DNA from: Viscum album
Taxonomy: Eukaryota; Streptophyta; Magnoliopsida; Santalales; Viscaceae
NCBI GenBank assembly: GCA_963277665.1
Contig: OY728143.1
Span: forward strand, 234,103,591 to 234,167,590
Direction of reading: 5' to 3'
DNA: 64,000 nt
Position numbers and translations under genes: made by a program. The first letter of the stretch is position 1. The number at the start of each line of letters is the position of its first letter. This document shows positions 13,387 through 25,026 of this stretch, one piece after another. The notes under the pieces were generated by a model, which saw only the letters and a program-made list of their open reading frames with translations, was not told the DNA's origin and searched no databases.

Positions 13387-14299
13387 CTTGTGGATGGTAT
13401 TCCGTGCTAAAATTCAATTAAGTCCCAAGGGATCACTGTATGGATTTACAGAAATGATATGTGATGCTTGGAACTCTATCTGAGATGATTGAAACTGGGA
13501 CTCCATGTATTTTCACCACATCTCAGATATAGATGTTGATAGATCGTCCATCGTATGAGTTTCGTGAATTGAAATTAAATGGGATGACATGGTAAGTTGA
13601 TCCACTATCACCCAGATGGAATTGTGTTTCCATACTATTCTTGGATGACCTTTAAGAATATTCATCGCTATATCCTCCCGTTTTCCACACTATGATATGT
13701 TATGACTGTAACATACCCGCTAGTCTCTGATGATCTTCTTTAACCTGATGACAAGTTATGCACTGCGAGACGAACTCAGTGACCTTATTTTCTATGTCGC
13801 TCCACTAAATTTATGCATTTAGCACATTATACATCTTATGTATACCAGGATGTACAAACCATCTTGAATGGTGGTAAGCATGAATGAGTTGTTCCTGACA
13901 AACCATAGGTACATCCATCAGATATCAAAAGCATAAAATTGAATTCCCATCAAGATTATATCCCTCAATAGTCTACTCACCATTTTGGTTTGAACTTGTA
14001 ACCCTTCATTCTACATAAGATGTTTGTGCCACTTTGACCATATTTACAAAATCAGGAACAATTGTAGAAGAAAATAAAACTGTAACATCACCTCAATCTT
14101 CACATTCTATATGCATGTCTAATAAGACCAACATCAACTGCCATTCATCTGATTCTTATTTCTCCAACTGAGAATATTAATTTCTACTCAATGCATCTTC
14201 CACAAAATTACCTTTCCCTAGTTTATACATTAAGAAAATATCCAACATTTAGAGGTATTTCATCCAAATCATTTTCCTTTGATTCAAATCTCACAGTGA

Positions 14300-15420
14300 G
14301 AAAATTTGTTTCATACTTTTTTGTTCTGTGAACATAGTGAATTTATCAACAAATATATAGAGTCTCCATGTTTTCAATGCATGTATGAATACATCTAACA
14401 CAAAATAATGTGTTGGTTAATTCATCTCATGCACCCTCAACATCCTTGAACCATAACCAAGAACATGTTCTCCTCTTAGGAGAAAAAATCCCTACGCTAA
14501 TCCTAAAGCATCACAGTACACCACATACCCCTATCCGGATTCTGGAAAAATCATAATAGGTTCCAATGTAAGATGAACATTTAGTTCCTTGTAGGACTTC
14601 TCACATTCCTCAATCCATTGCAACAGAGAATTATTCTTTTTCAGAGATGTCATTGGAGAAGCTATTCAAGATAAATCATGCAAAAAGTTTCTCATGTAAC
14701 CTACTAGATTAAGAAAAATTCATATCTTGATTACATTATGCTTTGTTTTCCATGAGTTAACAAAATCTATATTTTTAGGATCAAAAGAAACTCTTTTCTC
14801 ATAAATGACATGGAAAATTTTGTTTACGAATAGTATCCATAAATCATGCTTTGATAATTTATAAAACAAATTGTGATCTCCCATGATTTGTAAAACTATT
14901 TCTAAATATTAATCATTGAAATACCTTGTCATTGAATACACCAATATGACATCCTCATATCCACAAAAAACGAGTCTAGATAACATTTAAATATTTGATT
15001 CATCAAAGACATTAAGGCCTCTGGTGCATTAATTAGACCGAATGGAATGACTACGTATTCATAGTGTCCATATCTTCTTTGGAAAGTTGTTATCAGAATA
15101 TCTTCCATTCAAACTCATAGTTGATGATATCCTGATTTCATGTTAATCTTAGGGATCCTCTGGGATGCCCATAATTTTTCAAAAAGATAATCAATGCATG
15201 GAAGTGTATATATATACTTTATCGTAACTATGTTAAGCATACAATAATAAACAGGCCGCCGAAGAGTTCCATATTCTTTCCTCACGAACAAAATGGGTGC
15301 TTCTCAAAGAGATGTACTTTTCCAAATGAATCGATTTATTTCTATCTCCCCCAAGTGCACTTTCAATTCCCTTAACTCTATTGTTTCCATCCTATAAGAC
15401 AGAAGGGAAATAGGAGTGGT
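14300..15420 (-). pseudogene. Element C RT and RNase H
   Basis: On the minus strand one reads PILFVRK, then MLNIVTIK, then MKSGYHQL, then [20 protein letters not shown], which are successive RT blocks at about 15320-15010. The catalytic box near 14950 is damaged (FVDMRMS where FIDDIL is expected), so the Asp pair is lost. RNase H follows at about 14550-14300 (VYCDALG, then GEHVLGYGS, then HEMN.PTHY, then a TEQKS block), ending in ALSRN, the usual linker to integrase. Confidence 0.7.
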
Positions 15421-15856
15421 CCTTAGAAGGAGATCAATCATAAAATCTAATTCCCCTATAGGTGGAACCTTAAGAATTTATCATGAAATATATCTCTAAA
15501 TTGATCCACATATTATGGAAAACTAATTTCCTTGATCTCTTCCATTGATTTCAAAGTCAATACTACCAACTGAAAAGAGATCACTCCCACTGATGGTTCC
15601 AAAAATAAATTTTATCCCTTCTTTATTATCCTCTCTCCTCTAAAGAGATGCTTTATTCCTTCTTCGACCATGAAACGAAATTTTCTTCTTTAATAGTATA
15701 TGTGAGCCTTGAATGTTGTTAACCACTCTATAACCACGATTACATCTATTCCTCCATGTATAACACAGAGTTGTACCATTTTAGCTCAGTTCCATCAATA
15801 GTTGTAGAACATGCTCCACACACAAAAGTTTGAAATTACCTTTCAATTACAGGAGT

Positions 15857-16060
15857 TTAAAGAATTAAAAAAAACGGAATCATTTCCAACATTAAGCATA
15901 GTAAATCAACAGAAAGATAAGTAATGAATGAATTTGTTGATCTAGTATCAAAGAGCACATTCACAAGGGTAATGTTCAAAAGAATTGTACCACTCACCGT
16001 AGATGGTCCAGCCTGTACATCGAGAATCATCTGCTTAGTTTCATACAATTTCCATATCAC
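15857..16060 (-). pseudogene. Element C aspartic protease
   Basis: The frame contains VSGTILLNITLVNVLFDTRSTNSFI in two adjoining blocks; FDTR stands where FDTG or FDSG is required, so the catalytic DTG triad is broken at Gly. The segments before (SGTI.LN) and after (SFI..L) fit the Ty3/gypsy protease. The protease would cleave the Gag-Pol polyprotein. The frame is isolated between stops. Confidence 0.7.
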
Positions 16061-16843
16061 TACACCTTTTTCCTTGTTTCCATGCTAAGATTGATTTGGT
16101 TGAGGATACATGTATTTTCTGATATCACCATGGATAGGTATGCTCTGCTGATGAGACTAATTTTGCTTTCCTCTCCTTGTCAAATCAAACGAAGCTTGTG
16201 ATGCCTGAAAAGTGTCTTGAGTAGCTGACCTTGGTGCACTATGACAATTGCACTAAATATTCCCCATCTATCTGAAATTTCGACATGCTCTAGGTTTTGC
16301 AATAAGATCTATCTTTATGTGGTCAAAAACCCCACATTGAGAACAACCTACTATGCTTAGGGGTTGTGGATGAAGGTTCACTAATCCATCTGTCTAATTC
16401 AGATATCTACTTCCACCTTGTAAAAAGTTGTCCCTTTTCTGCTTGCTCCCAACATATGAGTTCCCACCATTTCTGGTTGGTATAATCATTCCTACTCCCA
16501 TAGATCATGAGATATCAATTTCAGTCATAGTCGATCTGTTCACCATCTCTATTTAATCTATGTTACAGAGAACCATAATCATCGATTAAATATCCTGTTA
16601 TAGCCTCAATTCGGAGATGCGTTCCTTCAATGACACACTTTCTACAACTTCTGGTTAAAAACACACTAAATTCATGAATTTAGCCACATATTCTGTGAAA
16701 AAGGGAATCTATTATTTCAGGCTGTAGAAGTCCATCATTTTAATGATCTTGAACATGTGAGGCTAGAATTGTTTATTGATCAATTCTTAAAAATCCTCCC
16801 ATGTAAGGCCTTCATCCAATGTAGCCTACACCAGTGAATCCCG

Positions 16844-17177
16844 TCATTGGCGTGCAAGATCCCCGAACATATACATCTCCATCTTGACCTTTAGCTCCAC
16901 CTGTATACTTATGAAATCAAAGTTATGATTCATTCTATTGATCCACACCTCTACCATTTCAGGTTTAGAATCCCCCCTGAATGTTTGGTGGACTCTGCTA
17001 TATGAACTGCACGGTATGATCCACATGACTTGGCTCAATCCTCCAGTTCCCTGTATCCACATATTGAAAATCCATGATAATACTCTAATCAAGATCTTGG
17101 TTCACTCGTGGTTTAGGTGAAACCTCATTCTCTATATCATCTTCTGGTTGGTTTCGACGATGCCTACGGGGTGCCAT
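16844..17177 (-). pseudogene. Element C Gag core, N-terminal part
   Basis: The frame holds the retrotransposon Gag signature FRGDSKPEMVEVWINRM, followed by KVKMEMYMFGDLARQ, which corresponds to the conserved KVxxAxYRxxGxADxWW region. The likely start is the ATG at 17177 (MAPRRHRR). A break separates the start from the 16844-17092 frame. Gag would form the virus-like particle that packages element RNA. Confidence 0.7.
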
Positions 17178-17306
17178 TTTATAAACCAACAACAAACTCT
17201 GTTAATGTCTCTCTCTAGCAACTGATGGAGTAGCATTTAAAATTCTTTCACATCATGTATAAGATCATTTTTTTCCAAAACATCCATTTTCAATGTTCAA
17301 CCCTTT
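17178..17306 (-). other. Element C 5' UTR, gag-proximal part
   Basis: These 129 bases lie between the C gag start and the left edge of the D 3' LTR. The 5' UTR resumes at 63052-63550, giving about 630 bp in all, close to the ~500 bp 5' UTRs of A and B here. D inserted at this point. The flanks (CTTTT on the left, ATTTT on the right) could be a decayed 5-bp target duplication. Confidence 0.6.
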
Positions 17307-18006
17307 TTTCCATGACCTGTCTCCCAGGGCCCATCCCGTGACAACCCCAAGCCTCCCTATCATAGGACATGGTCTGGTGACTAGAATCAGAAAGACGTAT
17401 CCTTAAACGGTAAGGAATTTATTTTTAACCTATATAGACACACTGTCCAATAACACAACCTGAAGCAACAACGATGTAAACTGATGTTGTAAAATATTGC
17501 TGAAAGTAAGGGGCTAGAATACCAGACCAAAAGAAAAGTATAAGTACAACTAAAAAGTAAAAATACAATTGTAAAGTGAAAACATCTCCTAGATCATCCA
17601 CCGAGGATCCTACCAGATGTGTAGGTACAACTCACGGTCAGTAGTCCATGTGTCACGTCAGGCCAAATAGTCCTCCTACAAGCTCTGTCCAATCCTAGCT
17701 CCCTTAGTCATGATAAATATTGTCTGCTGTCTACCCAAGACACAACAAGGTGCAGGCATAACCTATTCAGGGGTGAGTACTACGATACTCAATAGGGACC
17801 ACAAGACCCCTGTAGGTCTCCCAGAGTTCCACAAAGGAAAATGACAAAGCAAGACCTCCATCTCAAGAACAAAGCCTTAGACATCAACTTAACTTAGGTT
17901 TATGCCCATTCATTTACCTATGTTATCAAGATATACTCCTCTCATACACGAGGAAAGAATACCACAAAAGTTACACCATGAAGGTAGATGTACCACATAG
18001 ATAATA
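17307..18006 (-). repeat. Element D 3' LTR, first part
   Basis: This segment aligns with 59881-60510 in the other D LTR: CATGACC(C/T)GTC at the edge, then ACCCCAAGC, the paragraph about 17560-17770 and the stem-loop at 17770-17794. It ends inside the minisatellite where element A inserted; the LTR resumes at 52615. Together the two parts give about 3.12 kb, against 3.17 kb for the intact 5' LTR. The TAATA target copy of A is at 18002-18006. Confidence 0.8.
17770..17794 (-). promoter_or_regulatory. Conserved LTR stem-loop motif in D 3' LTR
   Basis: The minus strand reads TATTGAGTA, TCGTAG, TACTCACCCC. GAGTA and TACTC form a perfect 5-bp stem. The homologous site in the D 5' LTR is 60345-60369. 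Confidence 0.45.
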
Positions 18007-20086
18007 TGTAACACCCCAAGATTTTAAAGTACGTTATTTCTTCAAAGTAATTCATTAACTTGCACTACACGCAACACTGAGTTCAAGTGCCCCAGAACTT
18101 TCCAAACTAGCCGTTCAAAAGCAGTTATGAATAGTATTAACTGAATTTTGAACTTTATATAATCTTAATAATTTCAGAATCCATATTATGAGTTTCTTAT
18201 ACATAATGTAAGAACAAATAAAATTTTTTTAGATAAAAGAATTATTTTTCAAAAACTGAAATTTTACCGCCTTTTAATGGAGAACCCTTTTTAAATCCAA
18301 TATTTGAAACTTTTATATATTAAATTTGAAAAAATATACTTCTTCTTTAGAATCGGGACATATGAATTTAGTTTCAATGAATTTGTGTTGTTTTTTCTGA
18401 AAACTTTCATATTTTGGTGAATAATGAAAAATACTATATTTTAACTGAAAATAAATTTTTTCATCAATTTAATTTATAGTGTTGAATTATAAATTTTAAT
18501 GTTTTGGAAGTATAATTAGATTATATTTTTACCCTTTAATCCAATTTTGGTAATTGGAATTAATTTCACATTGAAAATATACATAAACAAGTGTCAATCT
18601 TTTGATAGTTACTCTTTCTTAAAAACACACTATTTGTTTTGACAACGAGAATTAATTTTTAATTAATAAATGAAACTTCTATGTTTTGAATTTGGTAAAA
18701 TAGACCTCATTTTTGGATTTGGAATATCGAAATTATCCTAGGGTGGTGTTTTGGTATTTTTCTGAAAACGTTCAATTTTTGATGAATAGTGAAAAAACAC
18801 TGAGTTATTATTTAAAACCGAATTTTTATTTAAATTATTATTTATTATATTTAAATTTATTTAAGGTAAAAATAGATACATAATACCTATATAAGTTCAT
18901 TTTAATTTATTGGAGTCAATTGATAATAATTTTAGATATATAAAAATTTTATCGAACTTTTACCGTCTTTTACCCACCTCATAGGAGCATTTGCAAATTT
19001 ACATAAGACTTAATTTTACCACTTATGTGAGTTTAATTTCGAAAATATGAGAGAAACGGTTAATATAAAGGAGTAAAATGTGGCTCAATAAGATAAAAAT
19101 AATTTTGGGTGAATAATAACTTTTTTAGTTTTATTTACCATGGTTAGAAGTAAATAAAGTAATTAAGGGTAAAAATGATATTATTATTACCCTAACACAT
19201 GTCCTAATTCTACTGGATAAGTGTAATTCGACCAAAACCAACCTTATTAATAAAATATGACCTTTTATGTCCACCTGGATTAGATTAATACATTTATTAT
19301 TATTTAATTTAAAGAAGATTTAAAAGAGTTAAAATCAATGTTTAATAACCAAACCATTTTTAATATAGGGTTATACATAATATAAATTAGACTATAAGTA
19401 TTCATTAGAAATATAAAAAGATTTCCTACATAATTTTATTTTATTTATAATTATTAGAGATTATATAATTAAATTTATTAATGACACAATGATGATGTAG
19501 TAATTACTTTATTAATGAATGAATCAAATACAATGGTATTATAAATAATTAAATAAATATAATTTCAATGTTTTTATGACATACACTAATTTTATAGGTG
19601 AATATGACATATTAGGATTGGTTATATGAATTTATTTCAATGTAATAATTCTGTTATGAATTTATCAAAAAAAAATACCCAATAGAGTCAAAATTGACAT
19701 AAAAGAGTTATTAAAACAAATATTATATGATTAATTGATATTCTTTTCCTAAAAATATATGGTTCAGACAATGGACTTATATCATGATAGTTGTATCATT
19801 AATGGATCACTTGGGGTCTCTTGGAAGTTTATAGTAAGTTTATTAACCATATAATATCAAAATACAAAGAGACATCGTAAATGTCAAACAAATTAATTAA
19901 GTGTTAAAACTAAAAGATAAGGTTAATAAAGTGACCCAAACCTCTCTAAAACCTATTAATTGAGTTTATTTCGACACATCACCACATTATACTCAAAATA
20001 AATCAATTTGGAGCCATTATAATCCGAATATGAATTTATTATAAAATAATATTTTAAGTTTTTCCAAAGGTGCCCCTCACCCCTCT

Positions 20087-20093
20087 TATAAAA
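20087..20093 (+). promoter_or_regulatory. TATA box, A 5' LTR
   Basis: CTTATAAAAGG occurs at the same place in all A and B LTR copies (37384, 40395 and 49190 are the equivalent TATAAAA starts), embedded in a conserved CACCCCTCTTATAAAAGG context. This is the best promoter candidate for the family. U3 would be about 2.1 kb and the transcribed leader about 2.6 kb. Confidence 0.7.
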
Positions 20094-20433
20094 GGGAACT
20101 TCCCCTTCTCTCAAATTAACACCTCCAAAGCCATTTGGCTCATCAAAAACCTATCCAAATATTCTCTAAACTTCCCTAAAATTAACATAGAGGACTTAGT
20201 TTTATCATAAATCCAAATTAAGTATCCCTTTTGATCAAATCAAAAGGAAGAACCTGAAGAAGAGGTAATGTTTTCACCACCCTCTTTCAAGTTCCTTTCT
20301 TCTTCCACTTCTTCTTTATTTGTTATTTCAATTCTAAAAAAATAACTCCAGTATATTCTATATAATTTGATGTTATTATAAATATTGTAAAACCATATTC
20401 AGTATTCTATCCATCCTTTGAATGACATGTCAC

Positions 20434-20662
20434 CATACGTGCGTACGTACAGCTTTCTGTCTCCACGTCGTGGTGTAATTGTTATTCAATACATTATTTT
20501 TGGATGGGTATAATAATGAAGTGTAATTCATGTAAATAATAAATATAACATGATAATTATTCTTTATATATGATAAAACATCCAATTATATATTATTTTA
20601 ATATCAAAATAATGATATTTCTGCTCGTGCGTACGTACGGACTACCGTCTCCACGAACGCGA
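20434..20662 (+). repeat. Paired CpG motifs, A 5' LTR
   Basis: Two copies of CGTGCGTACGTAC followed by GTCTCCACG start at 20438 and 20626, 188 bp apart. The core CGTACGTACG is self-complementary in the second copy. Equivalent pairs are at 37738/37924, 40746/40936 and 49550/49730. They stand out from very AT-rich surroundings. Confidence 0.65.
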
Positions 20663-20950
20663 TGAGATTCATTCCCCATCGTATCCATTCAAGACTAATT
20701 CTCATTTTATGATTAAAAATAATGTTTATGGACTTGATATACTTCTGTATATGAATAATATAAATCCCTTACATAACAAATAGGACTCACATAATAAATA
20801 ATATAAAGGAAAATGAATCTGTTAAATACCCGAAATGATGATAATACTAAGATATTATTTACAAAGCAATGTTAAAAGATCATATATGATATCATATTAA
20901 TTTATATTATTCTTGTATAATTTAATAATAATTATTTCACTATTATACAG

Positions 20951-20986
20951 TATTTTAACCTACCCTCAACCAAGGAAAAGTACAAG
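20951..20986 (+). other. 36-nt exon-like block in A 5' LTR
   Basis: The block lies between TTATACAG and GTAAGG. The same block bounded by the same acceptor and donor is 36 nt long in every copy: 38248-38283, 41259-41294 and 50054-50089. An upstream donor match (AGAG then GTAATG) lies at 20265. This is inferred from sequence only; no transcript evidence is available. Confidence 0.4.
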
Positions 20987-22730
20987 GTAAGGGGTTTTAA
21001 TCTCACTCCTTATTCCCGTGAGATTCATGCCATATTTCCACTATTACCTTTTGTGTGGTGTATGTACTGTCCATAATTGTATTATTTGTGTAATAAACAT
21101 TAATTTATGTGTATTTACATATTAATTGTATGATAACTCTTTCATGGGGTGTATGTTTCGTATGTTACGAAATTGTTAAGCGGTTATTTCACAATCTCTT
21201 CATTATCCGAGGTAGTTTATACATAATTATCTACTGGGACCTCTCTATCATCCACATCCATGTTGCTTAAAATGTATTTAAAAAAATTATTACTATTTTA
21301 AAGAATATGGTTTAAAGTCATTTATACCCTTACTTCAATTTTTATAAGAATTTTATAAAGTAATCATTCTGTTTTTTTCCAAACAAGGTCCTTTTTAACC
21401 TTTTTGATAGAATTAAGGTAAGAATGTCTTTTTTTAACTTATACGACGGGTGCGGCTATTTTTCACCATTATAAAATCGTCGAAGCTTCCCTTACAATAT
21501 TATAAGAATATTTAGAAAGTTAATGTATTAATTTATAATTATGTGACTTTTAAATGATTTTAAAATGAATATTTTAAGAATTTGTGAAAGGTACTCATTA
21601 AAACGATCAGAATTTTAAATGTTTTAAAGATTTATCTTTATAAATATTTTTAATTAATGTCCATGTTTTCAAGATGATTTTAAGGATTTATTTAAAAGCA
21701 CATGAATGTTTTAAAATGTTAATTACTTTCAAAAGTTTTAAAGTGGTATGGGACACTTTGATTCAAAAATGTATTTAAATGTCTTCCTTTCTAAATTGTG
21801 TGACTTTTAAATGTTTTCATGAAAAAAGGATATTTATCTCAAAGAGTTTTACAAATCATTTTCATCTACGTCAACATCCTTTGATGGATTTTAAGCTTAT
21901 TTGAAGTTTATTTATTATGATACAAAACTTCCATGTTTTATTGAAGGTTTTGTGATATGTTTGACTATGGATGTGTTATTTTTATACCATTCACGGTTTA
22001 TAGAGAAAGTATTGAAATTTAGTATGCTAGTTTTAATAAGAATGTTTATGTTATGTTTCAAACTTCTCATATGAGGAATGAGTTGGAATTAGTAAGTGAT
22101 GGGTGGAGCCCTCAATAGCTCCTCGATGCATCGGTAGGTCTCATAAGACAAACTAGTGTCTTGGCACAAGGCCTTGACAAAATCTTATTTGTAGTCTTGT
22201 CACAAGGCCTTGACTATGTGGTTATGATAGTCTAGAATTATACATTCCATCATTATAAAAGTGGTTAGTGATATTTCATGTGATTATTCGACCAGTAATA
22301 TATCCATGTGAATAAGTAAATGGAATTATTTCATTTTATTTTTTCCATATTATGCTGAAGTTCAAGTTTAAAAGGCTTTTTTTAGTTATACATTTTATTA
22401 AATGTTTATGCTTATTTATGAAAGTTTCCGCTGTATTACTTACCATTACTGAGCATTTGATCTCACCCCCTTCTATGTTTTATTTTTCCTTGGATTCCAA
22501 GAAATGAATTGTGATTGATATGCAAGGTTAGGCCAAGGGAATAATTTCGTTCATAAAGGATTATTTATGTTGTTTTCTATGTCTTAAAGTGTAATGTAAC
22601 ATTCATGTATGTAATCTATTTTCCAAGACTGCTAAACCGATCGGTCCTTCGGGACTTGATTCCTTGTAATAATTCCAATGTATTAAAATAATGCACCGAC
22701 TCTGGGTAACTGGGGTAGAGGCGTTACAGT

Positions 22731-22742
22731 TGGTATCAGAGG
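22731..22742 (+). other. Primer-binding site, element A
   Basis: TGGTATCAGAGG begins 2 nt after the LTR. It is complementary to the 3' end of plant initiator tRNA-Met, the primer used by most plant Ty3/gypsy elements. Confidence 0.85.
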
Positions 22743-23230
22743 ATGTTTAGCAATAACCTTAGAAGCTAGATTTAGATAAACTCTGATTAGAGCACATAAA
22801 TCTAATATAGACTTTGATGATTGGTATAGAAGGACTTCCTAGAATTTTGGTAATGTAGAGATTTTGTGAGTTTTCCAAGAAAATACATCCCTATCTAGAT
22901 ACGAGAAGGTAGAGGTGGCTCTGGCACAGATGTACCTAGAGGCAAAACCCAAAAACACCGCTTGGAGCTAGAATCAAATGGGAACTGGTGCATGACAACG
23001 GGCCTTGCTATACTCATGGTTACGACACTCCCAGGGGATATGCTTAGGATAATTCTTGTTTTCTTTACAAACCACTATGAAGGGTTTATGAGTATATACC
23101 TCCTCAAAGAAAACATTTTCATGATTATGGATTATATCCATAAACTGTTCAATTTACATTAGGTATTTTACAAGTTTGTAACTATGTATTGTGATTCATA
23201 AAATGACCTAGTGTATGCCATTGTTTAGAA

Positions 23231-23692
23231 ATGGCACCCAGCAGAAGGAATGTAAACTCCAGTGATACATATGATCCAAAGAGTAATAAGGATCACATCT
23301 TTCACGGTATTAAGACAACATTTAGAAGGGAAATAGTCTACCATGTAGTCTCAACATATGAAGAAATAGTATCTTGTGTTAATAAGATAAGATAATAATT
23401 CTCTGAATCCTATGGCTTTGAAGGGAAGCCAGAGAAGAAAAGGATTGTAGAAAGAAATATAGATAAAGGGAAAGAAGGATTTTCCAATATATGATAAATG
23501 TGGAATAAATCACTATGGTAAATGCTTGAAGGGAATGGGAGTTTGTTATAAGTGTGGAGAAAAAGGAAACCAAGTATATGATTTCAAGGGTACGAAAAAG
23601 TTTTCAAATGTAAAATGATTCATCTTCAAGGCGTTGAGACACTACGTGAATCAATGTCCCATTCATAAGAGTATACCACAAATTATGTTATT
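23231..23692 (+). pseudogene. Element A gag remnant with internal deletion
   Basis: The start MAPSRRNVNSS parallels the MAPSGRNVN start of B gag. After about 16 codons the sequence jumps to PKSNKDHIFHGIK, matching B at PRSKIYHFFDGLK, so roughly 590 bp coding for the Gag core (PTFNG to NPRSK in B) is missing. The remaining part includes STYEEIVSC, then stops, a degraded knuckle (CYKCGEKGN) and RHYVNQCP, the end of a second CCHC. It is cut off at 23697 by the insertion of G. It cannot make a Gag shell protein. Confidence 0.8.
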
Positions 23693-23903
23693 GGATATGC
23701 AACGACCCAAAGTTTTATTAATGGAAAATCCCTCTTGATCTAGTTAAATGTATCCTTATGAAAAATATTTTTATAAGATGTCAACTTCTTTGCTTTTATG
23801 TTAAGAATTTTGACCATTTCTAATATAGCCGTTGAACAGTAATAACATGATTAGTATAAATATAGGACTTTAACAAATCCAATGTACTCAGAAAAATGAA
23901 GCG

Positions 23904-24173
23904 ATGGCCTCATCCAGTAGATTTTACCCATACTAAGCCCATTTTTCAGAGCTCGGAAAAGAGGTGGCGTCTTTGGGATTCTCCCTTGACCAAGCCCAAG
24001 CTGAGCTTCATCGTGTCAAGCTCGAACGTGACCGTCTATGGGAAAAGTGGAAGTTGATTGAAATTACCACTCGAGCGATGTTATCCGAGCCACTCCAAGA
24101 GTCTGTCACCATCGCACACCTTACCCTTAGGTCTTATGCGGCTATTTTAAGGGGTTTTGTAACAAATAAGTAG
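23904..24173 (+). pseudogene. LTR-encoded 89-codon open frame, 5' copy
   Basis: From ATG 23904 to TAG 24173 there are 89 codons with one internal stop (TAA, codon 11). The 3' LTR copy has the identical length with its single stop at a different codon, so the ancestral frame was open. Visible features are an N-terminal Ser-rich start (MASSSR), then EVASLGFSLDQAQAELHRV and LERDRLWEKWKLIEI, a heptad-like, charged, probably coiled-coil helix, then TIAHLTLRSYAAIL near the end. It resembles no pol or gag domain I know. The segment is GC-richer than the flanking LTR. It could be a captured host exon or an accessory protein; function unknown. Confidence 0.55.
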
Positions 24174-25018
24174 TACTATGTTCATGTACATTATTTTTTG
24201 TATATAATAATGAATATAATTTCTAGTCATTTTTGATACATTGTAAATAGTTTTTAAAGTACAAATGGTGTTTTTAGTTATTATTTAATTAAGATATATA
24301 TTTTATTAAATTAAGGGATTTTTTGAATTAAATATTATTTTAATAAAATATTATAATTATCATTAAATTATTTTTTATTAAATATAAATGATCTTATAAT
24401 TTTATGAATGCAATTAAAATTTTTATTAAGGTTTAAAAGCCATTTTTGTCAAAACCTCTGAATTTTCGATAAATGTAGGTTTTTATTTTAAAAGTGAATA
24501 TTAAAATATTTACAAAATTATTTAGATAAAATAAATGTTATTTCTGAAATCCGGACATCGAAATTATCCAATGGTGAATTTTTCATAATTTTCTGAGACA
24601 ATCAAATTTTTGGGTAAAAATTAAATACCGTTTAAATATATAATGTGTTTTATGACATCATAATGACCCAATGGTGATGTAATAAAATACTATAATCCTT
24701 ATGTTCGGCCAATATATGTTTTACTATTAAAATAATGTGATTTTGGGTTTTTTTGACTTACTTTTCATAGCATTAATGGACCCCACAAGACTTATTCAAC
24801 ACCTTGCCTTTTTAAATTAATTTCCATGGGAGTGTGACTCTCCTCCACATAAGCAACCCTAATATTTTAAGAAGTTCGGACTTTGTCCTTATAAAATATT
24901 TATTTCCTCTTCCCTTTTCCAAAAACCATGGGCAAAAATCATGGGATGGTTTGTGGTTTGGATTAATTTAATGTTAGGGGACCCAAACCTAAATAATAAA
25001 GAATTACCTCTCCTTTCC

Positions 25019-25026
25019 TATATAAA
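25019..25026 (+). promoter_or_regulatory. TATA box, G 5' LTR
   Basis: CCTATATAAAC lies in a conserved context also found at 32713-32720 in the 3' LTR. A splice-donor match follows about 150 bp downstream. Confidence 0.65.

Larger units (their letters stand above)
12650..17177 (-). pseudogene. Element C gag-pol, decayed
   Basis: The gag ATG on the minus strand is at 17177-17175 (start MAPRRHRRNQ), consistent with MAPS in A and B. The order that follows is gag core, CCHC knuckle (about 16270-16360, CSQCGVFDH), protease (15857-16060), RT (about 14940-15420), RNase H (about 14300-14550), integrase (about 13100-14050) and chromodomain (TWEP-like near 12670). Stops are frequent throughout. The 5' UTR is split by element D. 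In a living copy the frame would encode the capsid-like Gag and the enzymes for reverse transcription and integration. Clade: chromovirus, probably Tekay, from pol order, chromodomain and the tRNA-Met type primer site. Confidence 0.75.
18007..22728 (+). repeat. Element A 5' LTR
   Basis: The LTR is 4722 bp with TG...CA ends and terminal inverted TGTAAC/GTTACA. It is followed at once by the primer-binding site. It contains a TATA box (20087-20093), a splice-donor match (20265), two CpG motifs (20438 and 20626), a 36-nt exon-like block (20951-20986), two copies of the palindrome CAAGGCCTTG (22167 and 22203) and the conserved stem-loop (22447-22470). Confidence 0.92.
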
